This document shows, piece after piece, positions 28,563-36,983 of a stretch of 36,983 nt of DNA (position 1 is the first letter of the stretch; each line of letters begins with the position of its first letter). The stretch covers positions 1 to 36,983 of the forward strand of contig CANGZN010000003.1 in the NCBI GenBank assembly GCA_947458625.1. Direction: 5' to 3'. The translations under genes were made by a program, and so were the position numbers. The notes under the pieces are model-generated. The model was given only the letters and a program-made list of their open reading frames with translations. It was not told the DNA's origin and made no database searches. The stretch comes from Chitinophagaceae bacterium. GTDB lineage: Bacteria > Bacteroidota > Bacteroidia > Chitinophagales > Chitinophagaceae.

Positions 28563-29800
28563 TTTCCCTTGTAATCGATCTTCCAGACCATCCCCTTGGC
28601 ATCGTCGGAGACATAGATCGACCCATCCGGCCCCATAGCGAGTCCGCACGGACGATGCATGGCATCTCGAGGATTAGCTACCTTTCCTTTTCCGGTGAAA
28701 CCATCTGCAAACACTTCCCAATCGCCCACCGGTTTTCCGTCTTTCAAGGGTATAAAGACTACGTAAAAACCTTCCTGTACTTCCGGACTTCTGTTCCAGC
28801 TTCCGTGAAAGGCAACAAAAGCACCTTCCCGATATTTTTTAGGGAACCGATCGCCCCGATAAAAAAGTAGCGCATTAGGAGCCAAATGCCCAGGAAAGCC
28901 CATCAACGGTTCGATCGCCCCCGGAGCGCCCTGTTTTTTCCCATCACCACCATATTCCGGAGAGAGTATTTTCTTTTTTTGTAGATGATCCCAGTACACA
29001 TATGGCCAACCACCATCAGCTCCTTTCGGAATTCGATAAAACGTTTCAGCGGGCATCTCAGCACCCAGTTTGGCATCATAGATTTCGGGATAATGTTGAT
29101 GAAGCATATCCCGACCATGCACCGTTACAAATAGATCATTTACGAACGGATTCCAGTCCAACCCAACCACATTGCGTAATCCGGTAGCGTATCGCATGCC
29201 CTCTCTATAAGATTGATCCGTCTTATCGGTCCTGAATCGCCAGATTCCGCCGGCAGAATCGAGTAAGGGACAAGGCATCATACCGGGAGAGCCTAGCATT
29301 CGATCTTTTACCTGACATACATTGGAGGGGGCCCCGATGTTCACGTATACATAACCCTGATTGTCTAGGGTGATGGATTTTGAACCGTGTTGGCCTTTAT
29401 CGATCAGTCCGTGTACGATCCGCTCCGGTTTCGTCGGATCAACCAGATCCATGTCTTTATCCAATGCATACCGGAAAACAGCCTTATTAGATGAAGCATA
29501 GAGAAATCCATTCCCAAGTGCGATGCCCGTACCTGTGTAGTCCCCGAAAAGCAAGGTGTCGTCATACAAACCATCCCGATCCTTGTCACGCAACCGTACG
29601 ATCCCATAACCTTGTTTGAGACGGTCAAGTTTCATGTAGAGATCACCGTTTTGATTCACGGCAATGTGCCTGACTCGTCCCCAATCGGCCGCCACTTGCT
29701 TGGCACCAAAACCTTCGGGCAATTGTAAGGTGACGGAAGTTTGTGCGGATATGAGTGTGGTAAATAAGAAACAGACAGCCAGAAGTACAATAGATCTCAT
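28559..29800 (-). CDS. PQQ-dependent sugar (L-sorbosone-type) dehydrogenase family, secreted beta-propeller
   Basis: LPEGFGAKQVAADWGRVRHIAVNQNGDLYM, FVAFHGSWNRSPEVQEGFYVVFIP, HRPCGLAMGPDGSIYVSDDAKGMVWKI. Confidence 0.87.
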   Translation of the reverse strand: MRSIVLLAVCFLFTTLISAQTSVTLQLPEGFGAKQVAADWGRVRHIAVNQNGDLYMKLDRLKQGYGIVRLRDKDRDGLYDDTLLFGDYTGTGIALGNGFLYASSNKAVFRYALDKDMDLVDPTKPERIVHGLIDKGQHGSKSITLDNQGYVYVNIGAPSNVCQVKDRMLGSPGMMPCPLLDSAGGIWRFRTDKTDQSYREGMRYATGLRNVVGLDWNPFVNDLFVTVHGRDMLHQHYPEIYDAKLGAEMPAETFYRIPKGADGGWPYVYWDHLQKKKILSPEYGGDGKKQGAPGAIEPLMGFPGHLAPNALLFYRGDRFPKKYREGAFVAFHGSWNRSPEVQEGFYVVFIPLKDGKPVGDWEVFADGFTGKGKVANPRDAMHRPCGLAMGPDGSIYVSDDAKGMVWKIDYKGK

Positions 29801-29817
29801 GTCAATAAGATTTTGAG

Positions 29818-30264
29818 CTACTTGCAATTTTTACGCCGGGTATCGATCAGGTACTGGATCATCCACTTACCGTTCAAACGAACCAATTGAAAGGAATTCA
29901 CGCCGCAGTGACTATAGCGACCGTTATAATAAAATTCATAGGGCGTCCAAACAATGGCCAGCGGACCATCCACTTTTACTACCTCAAATCGAATGCGCTC
30001 ATCCAACATCCCGGCCGGCGTGCGGGCAACCGAGACGAAAAAAGTTGATATTGATTCCTGCACCAATGTAGGCTCCGAATCCGGACGTGGCTGTGTGCCT
30101 TCGAAGTGTACAGAGGGACTAAGCGCTGCACGCATACGAGCTGTATCAGCCGTCTTCATCCCCAAAAAGAAATCCGTTATAACCTGCTGAACGGAGTCGG
30201 CTGGTGTCTGAGCGCACAAGGAAACAGAATAAAAGAATGTGATAAACAATAGGGAGATACGCAT
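29818..30264 (-). CDS. Secreted SnoaL/NTF2-like protein
   Basis: VQQVITDFFLGMKTADTARMRAALSPSVHFEGTQ...NSFQLVRLNGKWMIQYLIDTRRK. Confidence 0.8.
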   Translation of the reverse strand: MRISLLFITFFYSVSLCAQTPADSVQQVITDFFLGMKTADTARMRAALSPSVHFEGTQPRPDSEPTLVQESISTFFVSVARTPAGMLDERIRFEVVKVDGPLAIVWTPYEFYYNGRYSHCGVNSFQLVRLNGKWMIQYLIDTRRKNCK

Positions 30265-30271
30265 GAATATA

Positions 30272-31672
30272 TTATTGATAACCCAAAATTTTCAGCATGC
30301 TTTGAGCCGTTTGTTGCTTAGCATAAACCCAATCGACCAATTTTCCGTTTCGATCATAACCGACGATCACGTGTTTGGGAGACGGGATCAAGCAATGTTT
30401 GATCCCTCCATATCCACTGATCTGATCTTGGTAGGCTCCGGTATGAAAGAACCCCACATAGAGCGGCTCCACACCGTCATTAGTCTTTGGAAGAAATACC
30501 TCATTGATATGTTCCTCCGAATCGTAATAGTCATGACTGTCGCAGGTGATGCCGCCCAGAACAACACGCTGATATTCTGAATTCCACTTATTCACCGGCA
30601 ACATGAGAAACTTTTCACCGATCCCCCAGGTATCAGGCAAGGTGGTTATGAAAGATGAATCAATCATGTACCAGGTTTCGCGGTCATTTTGCACTTTCTC
30701 TGCGATCACACTGTAGATATGCGCCATACTCTCCCCTACGGTGTAACTGCCGAACTCGGTAAAAATATTCGGCATTGGCACCTTTGCCTTCTTACAAGCT
30801 ACTTTTATGTTTCGAGTAATCTCATTGATCATGAATTGATAATCGTATTCAAAACCAAGGTTATGCTTGATCGGAAATCCGCCACCGATATTGATCGAAT
30901 CCAGTTCCGGACAGATCTTTTTGAGTTGGCAATAGAGATTGACAACTTTATTCAATTCGCTCCAGTAATAGATATCGTCCTTGATTCCTTTATTCAGAAA
31001 GATGTGAAGCATCTTTAGCTGAAACTTGGACTCATACCCTTCAATTCGATCTACATAAAACTCCAAAATGTCCTTTGCCCGAAAACCCAGCCGTGAGGTA
31101 TAAAAAGGAAAGTTCGGCTCTTCCTCTGCGGCCACGCGAATACCCAACTTAAAAGGAACTTTGACGGATTGAGCATAGTCTTTCAACTCTTCCTTGTTGT
31201 CAAGCACCGGAATAACATTGTGAAAACCACTGTTGAGCAGGTTGGCGATCCGTCGGGTATAGCCTTTTTGTTTGAACCCGTTGCAAATGATATGAATGTC
31301 TTTATTGATCTTCTTTTTTGAATAGAGTTTTTTGATGATCTCAATATCGTAGGCGTAGGATGTCTCCAGGTGTACCTCATTTTTAAGTGCCTCCTCCACT
31401 ACGAAACTGAAATGAGAGCTTTTGGTGCAATAGCAATAGAAGTACTTGCCCTCGTATTTATGTCGCTTGAATGCGGCCGCAAACATTTGTTTCGCCTTTT
31501 TTATCTGCATACCGATCTTGGGCAGGTAGGTTAGCTTCAAGGGCGTGCCATGCTTGGCGATCAGTTCTTTCAGGTCTAGGCCGTTGAAGATCAGATTCCC
31601 ATCTTCCACTTCGATTCCCTCTTGGGGGAAATTGAAAGTTTGTTTGACCAGGTCGAAATAAGAGTTCGTCAT
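30272..31672 (-). CDS. speA: Fold-type III PLP-dependent decarboxylase, probable biosynthetic arginine decarboxylase
   Basis: ADC/ODC/DAPDC architecture: YFYCYCTKSSHFSFVVEEALKN, ELDSINIGGGFP, CDSHDYYDSEE, GFFHTGAYQDQISGYGG; start MTNSYFDLV at 31672. Confidence 0.75.
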   Translation of the reverse strand: MTNSYFDLVKQTFNFPQEGIEVEDGNLIFNGLDLKELIAKHGTPLKLTYLPKIGMQIKKAKQMFAAAFKRHKYEGKYFYCYCTKSSHFSFVVEEALKNEVHLETSYAYDIEIIKKLYSKKKINKDIHIICNGFKQKGYTRRIANLLNSGFHNVIPVLDNKEELKDYAQSVKVPFKLGIRVAAEEEPNFPFYTSRLGFRAKDILEFYVDRIEGYESKFQLKMLHIFLNKGIKDDIYYWSELNKVVNLYCQLKKICPELDSINIGGGFPIKHNLGFEYDYQFMINEITRNIKVACKKAKVPMPNIFTEFGSYTVGESMAHIYSVIAEKVQNDRETWYMIDSSFITTLPDTWGIGEKFLMLPVNKWNSEYQRVVLGGITCDSHDYYDSEEHINEVFLPKTNDGVEPLYVGFFHTGAYQDQISGYGGIKHCLIPSPKHVIVGYDRNGKLVDWVYAKQQTAQSMLKILGYQ

Positions 31673-31700
31673 GTATGCGAATTTTAGGAGAGAGAAGGTG

Positions 31701-31708
31701 CAAAAATA
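31701..31708 (-). promoter_or_regulatory. -7 box TATTTTTG for speA unit (28 nt before ATG)
   Basis: Minus strand GATATTTTTGCACC. Confidence 0.45.
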
Positions 31709-31732
31709 TCTTTTTTGCAAGCATGAGGGCAT

Positions 31733-31763
31733 AAAAAAGTCCCCGTGCTTTTAGCAGGGGGAC
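31733..31763 (-). terminator. Intrinsic terminator after dnaK
   Basis: Minus strand GTCCCCCTGC-TAAAA-GCACGGGGAC-TTTTTT (one mismatch). Confidence 0.85.
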
Positions 31764-31783
31764 TCTCAACTCGATCCGATCGG

Positions 31784-33682
31784 TTATTTAACCTCTTCGT
31801 ACGGGACATCTGTGACGTCATCCGTAGCCGCTGATCCACCAGCTGCACCATCGGCATGTGCTTCAGGTCCACCAGCGCCTTGAGTGGCTTTATACATATC
31901 CTCGCTGGCAGCTGTCCAGGCCGTGTTCAGCGTGGCCATGGCCGCATCGATGGCCGCGATATCTTTTGATTCATGAGCGGCCTTCAACTGAGCTGCGGCA
32001 GTTTCAATGGCAGCTTTTTTATCGGCCGGGATCTTGTCGCCGTATTCCTTGAGCTGTTTTTCTGTTTGGAATACCAGACTATCTGCCTGATTGAGCTTTT
32101 CAATCTTTTCCTTTTCTGCTTTGTCGAAGGACTCGTTGGCTTTCGCTTCAGCCTTCATGCGCTCCACTTCTTCTTTGCTGAGGCCTGAACCCGCTTCGAT
32201 GTGGATCTTTTGCTCCTTGCCGGTGCCTTTGTCTTTAGCCGTGACATGCAAAATGCCATTTGCATCGATATCGAAAATAACCTCGATCTGGGGCACTCCT
32301 CTTGGTGCGGGCGGAATGCCATCAAGATTGAAAATTCCCAAGCTCTTATTGTCCTTAGACATAGTGCGCTCGCCTTGCAACACATGGATCTGTACCCCGG
32401 GTTGATTGTCGCTAGCGGTCGAAAAGACTTCCGACTTTTTGGTTGGAATTGTGGTATTTGAAGGGATCAGCGTTGTCATCACACCGCCCATGGTCTCAAT
32501 TCCGAGAGAAAGCGGTGTTACATCCAAGAGCAATACATCTTTCACTTCACCTGAGAGTACTGCGCCCTGAATACCGGCGCCAATAGCAACCACCTCATCG
32601 GGATTCACACCCCGGTTGGGTTTTTTACCAAAGAACTTCTCAACGATCTCCTGCACCTTGGGGATACGGGTAGATCCTCCAACCAGAATGATCTCATCGA
32701 TCTGCGAGGCGGGGAGTCCGGCATCCTTCAAAGCGGCCTCACAAGGTTTCAGGCAGCGGGCGAACAGTGTGTCTGCCAGTTGCTCAAACTTGGCACGGCT
32801 GAGTTTTTTCACCAGGTGTTTGGGAACACCGTCAACTGCCGTTATGTAAGGAAGATTGATCTCCGTTTCTGAGGAAGAGGACAATTCGATCTTGGCTTTT
32901 TCAGCGGCTTCTTTCAGACGTTGTAGGGCCATAGGGTCCTTGCGCAAATCGATCGACTCATCACTTTTGAATTCCTCCGCAAGCCAATCCATCACTACTT
33001 TATCGAAATCATCCCCACCGAGGTGGGTATCACCGTTGGTCGACTTCACTTCAAACACACCGTCACCCAGCTCGAGTACAGAGATGTCGAAGGTTCCGCC
33101 ACCCAAGTCAAAAACAGCGATCTTTTGATCGTTTTTGGCTTTATCCAGGCCATAGGCCAACGCAGCAGCTGTCGGCTCATTTACGATCCGACGAACGGTT
33201 AGTCCCGCGATCTCGCCGGCTTCTTTGGTTGCCTGACGCTGTGCATCGTTAAAATAGGCAGGTACGGTGATCACCGCTTCGGTCACTTCCTGACCCAGAT
33301 AATCTTCAGCGGTTTTCTTCATTTTTTGTAACACCATAGCAGAAATCTCCTGCGGCGTATAGAGGCGTCCGTCGATATCGATGCGAACTGTGTTGTTATC
33401 ACCCTGAGCAACCTTGTAGCTCCAGTGGCTGATCTCCTCGGTTACTTCATCAAAGCGACGACCCATGAAACGCTTTACGGAAGCGATCGTATTCTGCGGA
33501 TTGGTAATGGCCTGACGTTTAGCCGGATCACCCACTTTTCGTTCACCATTCTTCAGAAAGGCAACCACTGAGGGGGTAGTACGACGACCTTCATCGTTGG
33601 CGATGACCACCGGCTCGTTTCCTTCCATGACAGAAACACAGCTATTGGTGGTACCCAGGTCAATTCCGATAATTTTTCCCAT
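31784..33682 (-). CDS. dnaK: Chaperone DnaK (Hsp70)
   Basis: [42 protein letters not shown]...[21 protein letters not shown]. Confidence 0.98.
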   Translation of the reverse strand: MGKIIGIDLGTTNSCVSVMEGNEPVVIANDEGRRTTPSVVAFLKNGERKVGDPAKRQAITNPQNTIASVKRFMGRRFDEVTEEISHWSYKVAQGDNNTVRIDIDGRLYTPQEISAMVLQKMKKTAEDYLGQEVTEAVITVPAYFNDAQRQATKEAGEIAGLTVRRIVNEPTAAALAYGLDKAKNDQKIAVFDLGGGTFDISVLELGDGVFEVKSTNGDTHLGGDDFDKVVMDWLAEEFKSDESIDLRKDPMALQRLKEAAEKAKIELSSSSETEINLPYITAVDGVPKHLVKKLSRAKFEQLADTLFARCLKPCEAALKDAGLPASQIDEIILVGGSTRIPKVQEIVEKFFGKKPNRGVNPDEVVAIGAGIQGAVLSGEVKDVLLLDVTPLSLGIETMGGVMTTLIPSNTTIPTKKSEVFSTASDNQPGVQIHVLQGERTMSKDNKSLGIFNLDGIPPAPRGVPQIEVIFDIDANGILHVTAKDKGTGKEQKIHIEAGSGLSKEEVERMKAEAKANESFDKAEKEKIEKLNQADSLVFQTEKQLKEYGDKIPADKKAAIETAAAQLKAAHESKDIAAIDAAMATLNTAWTAASEDMYKATQGAGGPEAHADGAAGGSAATDDVTDVPYEEVK

Positions 33683-33850
33683 GATTTTGAATTTTTACAG
33701 GCTGAATCAGGCAATCGCCATGCCGGGAGTCGGGCGGATGAAAAAATGTCAGTAATGGGCCAAATCAAGCACAAAAGCCCGACAAGTTGTTCCTCATGCG
33801 GTTAAAACCGGGCAATTTGTCAACCTGCCCAACGGTCCGTATGAACGAAC

Positions 33851-33858
33851 TAGCTTTG
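33851..33858 (+). promoter_or_regulatory. -7 box TAGCTTTG, 4 nt before ATG of DUF4403 gene
   Basis: Plus strand TAGCTTTG-AGGG-ATG. Confidence 0.5.
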
Positions 33859-33862
33859 AGGG

Positions 33863-35254
33863 ATGTTATCAAAGTGGATCCCTCTTTTGGTTTTACTGCA
33901 ACTGATCGGTTACCGGACATGGTCACAAGCTGCTGACCAGCACGATTCTGAAATCAACCTGCCCATGCGGATCGGTCTGCGGCCCCTTTTCAATTTAGCT
34001 GAGCGATCTGTTGACACCACTTTTACTTCTACCGGTTATCCGGATGGGTGGGAACAGCCCAACTGTGGTGTCCGATATCGATATAAGTTTACTCGTGGCC
34101 CCTTAAGGCTTCGAGCCCAAGGGCAGACACTGGAACTTGGTTTTACCGGTAATTATCAAATTGAGGGATCAACAAGGGCTTGTGTGAGTGGTGTGGTTAT
34201 CAGCCCGTGGACACCTCCCTGTCGCTGTGGTTTCGGAGAAACCCCCAGAAAAGTAGAAGTGAACTTTATGAGTTCCCTATCAATCCAACCCAACTATCTG
34301 ATCAAGCTGCAAATCAACCCTCAAAAACCTAAACCGACAGATGCCTGCAAAGTGTGTTTTTGGGAGCAAGACATCACGGATAATGTCATGCAGGGTCTAG
34401 AGGCGGAAATGCTCTCCTCCAAACAATCCATAGAAAAGCAATACGGTCGGATCGATCTGAGATCGCATATTATTTCCTATTGGTCACGCATGAATCAACC
34501 CATTTCGTTGGGGCTGTACGGATGGCTTATGATCCGTCCGCTTGGGTTTCGTGTAAACCGGCTGGTGGCGCAGGGCGACAGCATCGATCTTTCAGTTGGA
34601 CTTCGCGCTCGGCCCGTGGTAGTCAGCCGTGTTCCACAGGCGTATCTGACCCAAGTTCCCGCAGACTGGGATAGCCCTCACAAAACAGATGGATTTCAAA
34701 TCCGGTTGGGCGTTGAACTGGATTTTGACTCCTTGAGTCAAATACTTAACCGAAGTTTCCTGCCGGTTGATATAAAACCGCAAAAGGGTCCGTTTCGAAA
34801 AAATATCAAGATCGACTCCTTGCAGCTGACCGGTACTGATGCTCAAGGATTGCAATGCCGGCTATTCCTTTCTGGGAAATACGCCGGCAAACTGGACCTG
34901 TCTGGTGTACCAACCTGGGATTCAACCGCCGGGAAGATCCAGCTGCGAGAAATTGATTTTGACCTATCTACACGTCACCGAATACTCGGTAAGGCAGCAG
35001 ATTGGTTCGATAAGCCGATCCGCAAATGGCTGGAGCAAAAAATTAATTTTGACGTAGCCAGCATGCTGGAGGATAAACGCCAATCCATCGAACAGCACTT
35101 GAACAATATCGAAAACGGTCCGATCTCCTGCCGGGGCGAATTGAATCATATTGGTTGGCAAGGCCTGGAAGTCCGTCGTGATGGACTTAACATGAGATTC
35201 AATTTGCAAGGAAAAATGGAATGTAAAGCCGACCTGTCAAAGTTCAGTCTTTGA
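33863..35254 (+). CDS. DUF4403 family protein
   Basis: ~460 aa exported protein; SEINLPMRIGLRPLFNLAERSVDTTF, YGWLMIRPLGFRVNRL; recognised as DUF4403-like from sequence, unsearched. Confidence 0.72.
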   Translation: MLSKWIPLLVLLQLIGYRTWSQAADQHDSEINLPMRIGLRPLFNLAERSVDTTFTSTGYPDGWEQPNCGVRYRYKFTRGPLRLRAQGQTLELGFTGNYQIEGSTRACVSGVVISPWTPPCRCGFGETPRKVEVNFMSSLSIQPNYLIKLQINPQKPKPTDACKVCFWEQDITDNVMQGLEAEMLSSKQSIEKQYGRIDLRSHIISYWSRMNQPISLGLYGWLMIRPLGFRVNRLVAQGDSIDLSVGLRARPVVVSRVPQAYLTQVPADWDSPHKTDGFQIRLGVELDFDSLSQILNRSFLPVDIKPQKGPFRKNIKIDSLQLTGTDAQGLQCRLFLSGKYAGKLDLSGVPTWDSTAGKIQLREIDFDLSTRHRILGKAADWFDKPIRKWLEQKINFDVASMLEDKRQSIEQHLNNIENGPISCRGELNHIGWQGLEVRRDGLNMRFNLQGKMECKADLSKFSL

Positions 35255-35747
35255 TCGGAACAGAACGGAACGAAAAGTAGCGTTGAGCGAGGTAACTCAC
35301 CATAACCACGATCACGATCGTCAATAATTGGGCAGGCAAGGCATGAATACCAAGCGACTCCACTCCTATTTTCAACAATATCCAGTTCAAAAAGAGGTTG
35401 AACTGACAGATTAAAAAATAACGAAACAGTTGTACGCGTCCTTTTAACCTAGAGTCGGAAAAGACAACGTATTTGGACATGAAAAATCCGATGGGAAAGG
35501 TTACGCAAAAGGAAAGAAACAGGGCGGCTGAATGGGGTTTGATTGCATTACTACCCAATTCCCACAGCTTTCCATTGAAGAGATACTCGAAGCTCAGCGA
35601 GTAGACCAAGAAGCCTAACACAACATTGCCACCACCGCTCGCGGCGTAACGAAACATTTGCCGTGAAAATATCTTACGGAAGGGTGGATAGAAAAAATCT
35701 ATCACCGGAAGGATCCAGTCCCGAATATGATGCATCCGCTTTCGCAT
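35244..35747 (-). CDS. GtrA-like membrane protein
   Basis: FRYAASGGGNVVLGFLVYSLSFEYLFNG, 4 TM segments, QLLTIVIVVMVSYLAQRYFSFR; start placed at ATG 35747. Confidence 0.85.
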   Translation of the reverse strand: MRKRMHHIRDWILPVIDFFYPPFRKIFSRQMFRYAASGGGNVVLGFLVYSLSFEYLFNGKLWELGSNAIKPHSAALFLSFCVTFPIGFFMSKYVVFSDSRLKGRVQLFRYFLICQFNLFLNWILLKIGVESLGIHALPAQLLTIVIVVMVSYLAQRYFSFRSVPIKD

Positions 35748-35805
35748 GCTGGCAAAGTAATTGAATGAGCCAACAAATGCCAAATCGCTTCGTAAATTCG
35801 CGCTC

Positions 35806-36983
35806 ATGCACCTTAACCCGATCACCCAGGAAGTAAAGCAAGCTATTAGCACCGTTTTGGCAAGTGAATTCGCCTGGAACGGGGAATCGGACTCATTGGT
35901 CATCAACCAAACCAAACCGGAGTTCGAAGGTGACCTTACCCTGGTACTTTTTGGCCTGGCAAAGTCCCTGGGTAAATCACCAGACCAGATCGGGCAATCA
36001 CTCGGATCAGTATTGATCGAACGATTTCCAGGTCTATTCTCCGGTTTTCAAGTAGTAAAGGGTTTTCTGAACCTTTCCATACAAGACAGTAAATGGGCCG
36101 AGCGTTTCAACCTTCAGTGTAAAGCAATGAACACCGTTCCCAGTGTGGAACGAGCTGAACGGATCATGGTTGAATATTCCTCACCGAACACGAACAAACC
36201 CCTTCACCTAGGTCATCTGCGAAATATTTTTCTGGGTTGGAGTATTGCCGCCATCCTGAAAAAAACCGGAAATGAATTGGTCAAGAGTTGCGTGGTGAAT
36301 GACAGGGGTATCCATATATGCAAGAGCATGATCGCCTGGCAACGCTTCGGCAATGGCGAGACGCCAACCAGCACCGGCATGAAAGGCGATCATTTCGTTG
36401 GCCACTACTACGTTCGTTTCAACGATGCCTATAAAAAAGAGGTGGATGATCTGATATCTACCGGCTTATCGAAAGAAAAAGCGGAACAAGAAGCCCCTAT
36501 CATGAAAGCTACCCAACAGATGTTATTGGATTGGGAGAAAGGCGACCCGGATATTCTTTCCTTATGGCGCACCATGAATGAATGGGTATACGATGGATTC
36601 GATCAAACGTACAACCGCATCGGTGCCGATTTTCAGAAAACCTATTACGAAAGCGAAACCTATTTATTAGGAAAGAAATTTGTTGAAGAGGGACTCACCT
36701 CCGGTGTTTTCTTTCGAAAACCGGATGGTAGTGTCTGGATCGATCTGACCGAAGATGGACTGGATGAAAAATTGGTATTGCGCAAAGACGGAACATCTGT
36801 CTACATCACCCAAGACCTGGGATTAGCTCAACAAAAATTTGACGAATTCAACTACGATCAAAGTATCTACGTGATCGCCGATGAGCAGAATTATCACATG
36901 AAAGTGCTTCGCCTCATCTTGAAAAAGCTGGGCAAATCATATGCAGATGGGATACATCATTTGAGCTACGGGATGGTGGAACT
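35806..36983 (+). CDS. argS: Arginyl-tRNA synthetase (3' truncated by window)
   Basis: Open frame from ATG 35806: MHLNPITQEVKQAIS...VEYSSPNTNKPLHLGHLRNIFLGWSIAAIL...; absent from the ORF track because it has no stop in the window. Confidence 0.96.
   Translation, partial: MHLNPITQEVKQAISTVLASEFAWNGESDSLVINQTKPEFEGDLTLVLFGLAKSLGKSPDQIGQSLGSVLIERFPGLFSGFQVVKGFLNLSIQDSKWAERFNLQCKAMNTVPSVERAERIMVEYSSPNTNKPLHLGHLRNIFLGWSIAAILKKTGNELVKSCVVNDRGIHICKSMIAWQRFGNGETPTSTGMKGDHFVGHYYVRFNDAYKKEVDDLISTGLSKEKAEQEAPIMKATQQMLLDWEKGDPDILSLWRTMNEWVYDGFDQTYNRIGADFQKTYYESETYLLGKKFVEEGLTSGVFFRKPDGSVWIDLTEDGLDEKLVLRKDGTSVYITQDLGLAQQKFDEFNYDQSIYVIADEQNYHMKVLRLILKKLGKSYADGIHHLSYGMVE

Noticed and set aside
31683-31732. 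Upstream extension of the speA ORF (MPSCLQKRYFCTFSLLKFAY)
   Set aside because: Extension crosses the TATTTTTG promoter box; MTNSYFDLV at 31672 is the better start.
21645-33825. TTTGTCAACC shared upstream of MATE/DUF3822 and dnaK/DUF4403
   Set aside because: Only a 10-bp match at two sites with different spacing to genes; compatible with chance or a generic -33-like string.

Overview
This is a Bacteroidota (Chitinophagaceae-like) chromosomal window, mostly dense housekeeping genes on the minus strand. It starts in the 3' end of a membrane pyrophosphatase gene and ends inside argS. Recognised genes include pyrE/pyrB/pyrR, coaD, pruA, prfB (with its programmed frameshift), rnpB, a polyprenyl synthetase, rnr, lpxK, rsmD, DUF3822, a MATE transporter, folB, trxB, DUF4249, rpoD, lgt, a bacilliredoxin, a small redox/secreted cluster, a speA-like decarboxylase, dnaK, DUF4403 and GtrA. 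The accessory part is a 1928-aa T9SS type-B-like surface protein (IgGFc-binding-like N-terminus, five exactly 95-aa two-Cys repeats, PKD domains, gliding-motility-type C-terminus) next to a PorP/SprF-family gene. The best structural signals outside ORFs are: (i) a repeated TAnnTTTG (Bacteroidota -7) box at many starts, including rnpB, and only 3-4 nt before the ATG of pyrE, prfB and DUF4403, which implies leaderless mRNAs; (ii) the prfB AGGAGG-TTT-CTT-TGA-C frameshift site, missed by the ORF track; (iii) short convergent 3' gene overlaps; (iv) several palindromes and terminator hairpins. I found no CRISPR array, tRNA, IS element or convincing new defence system. No database searches were run.
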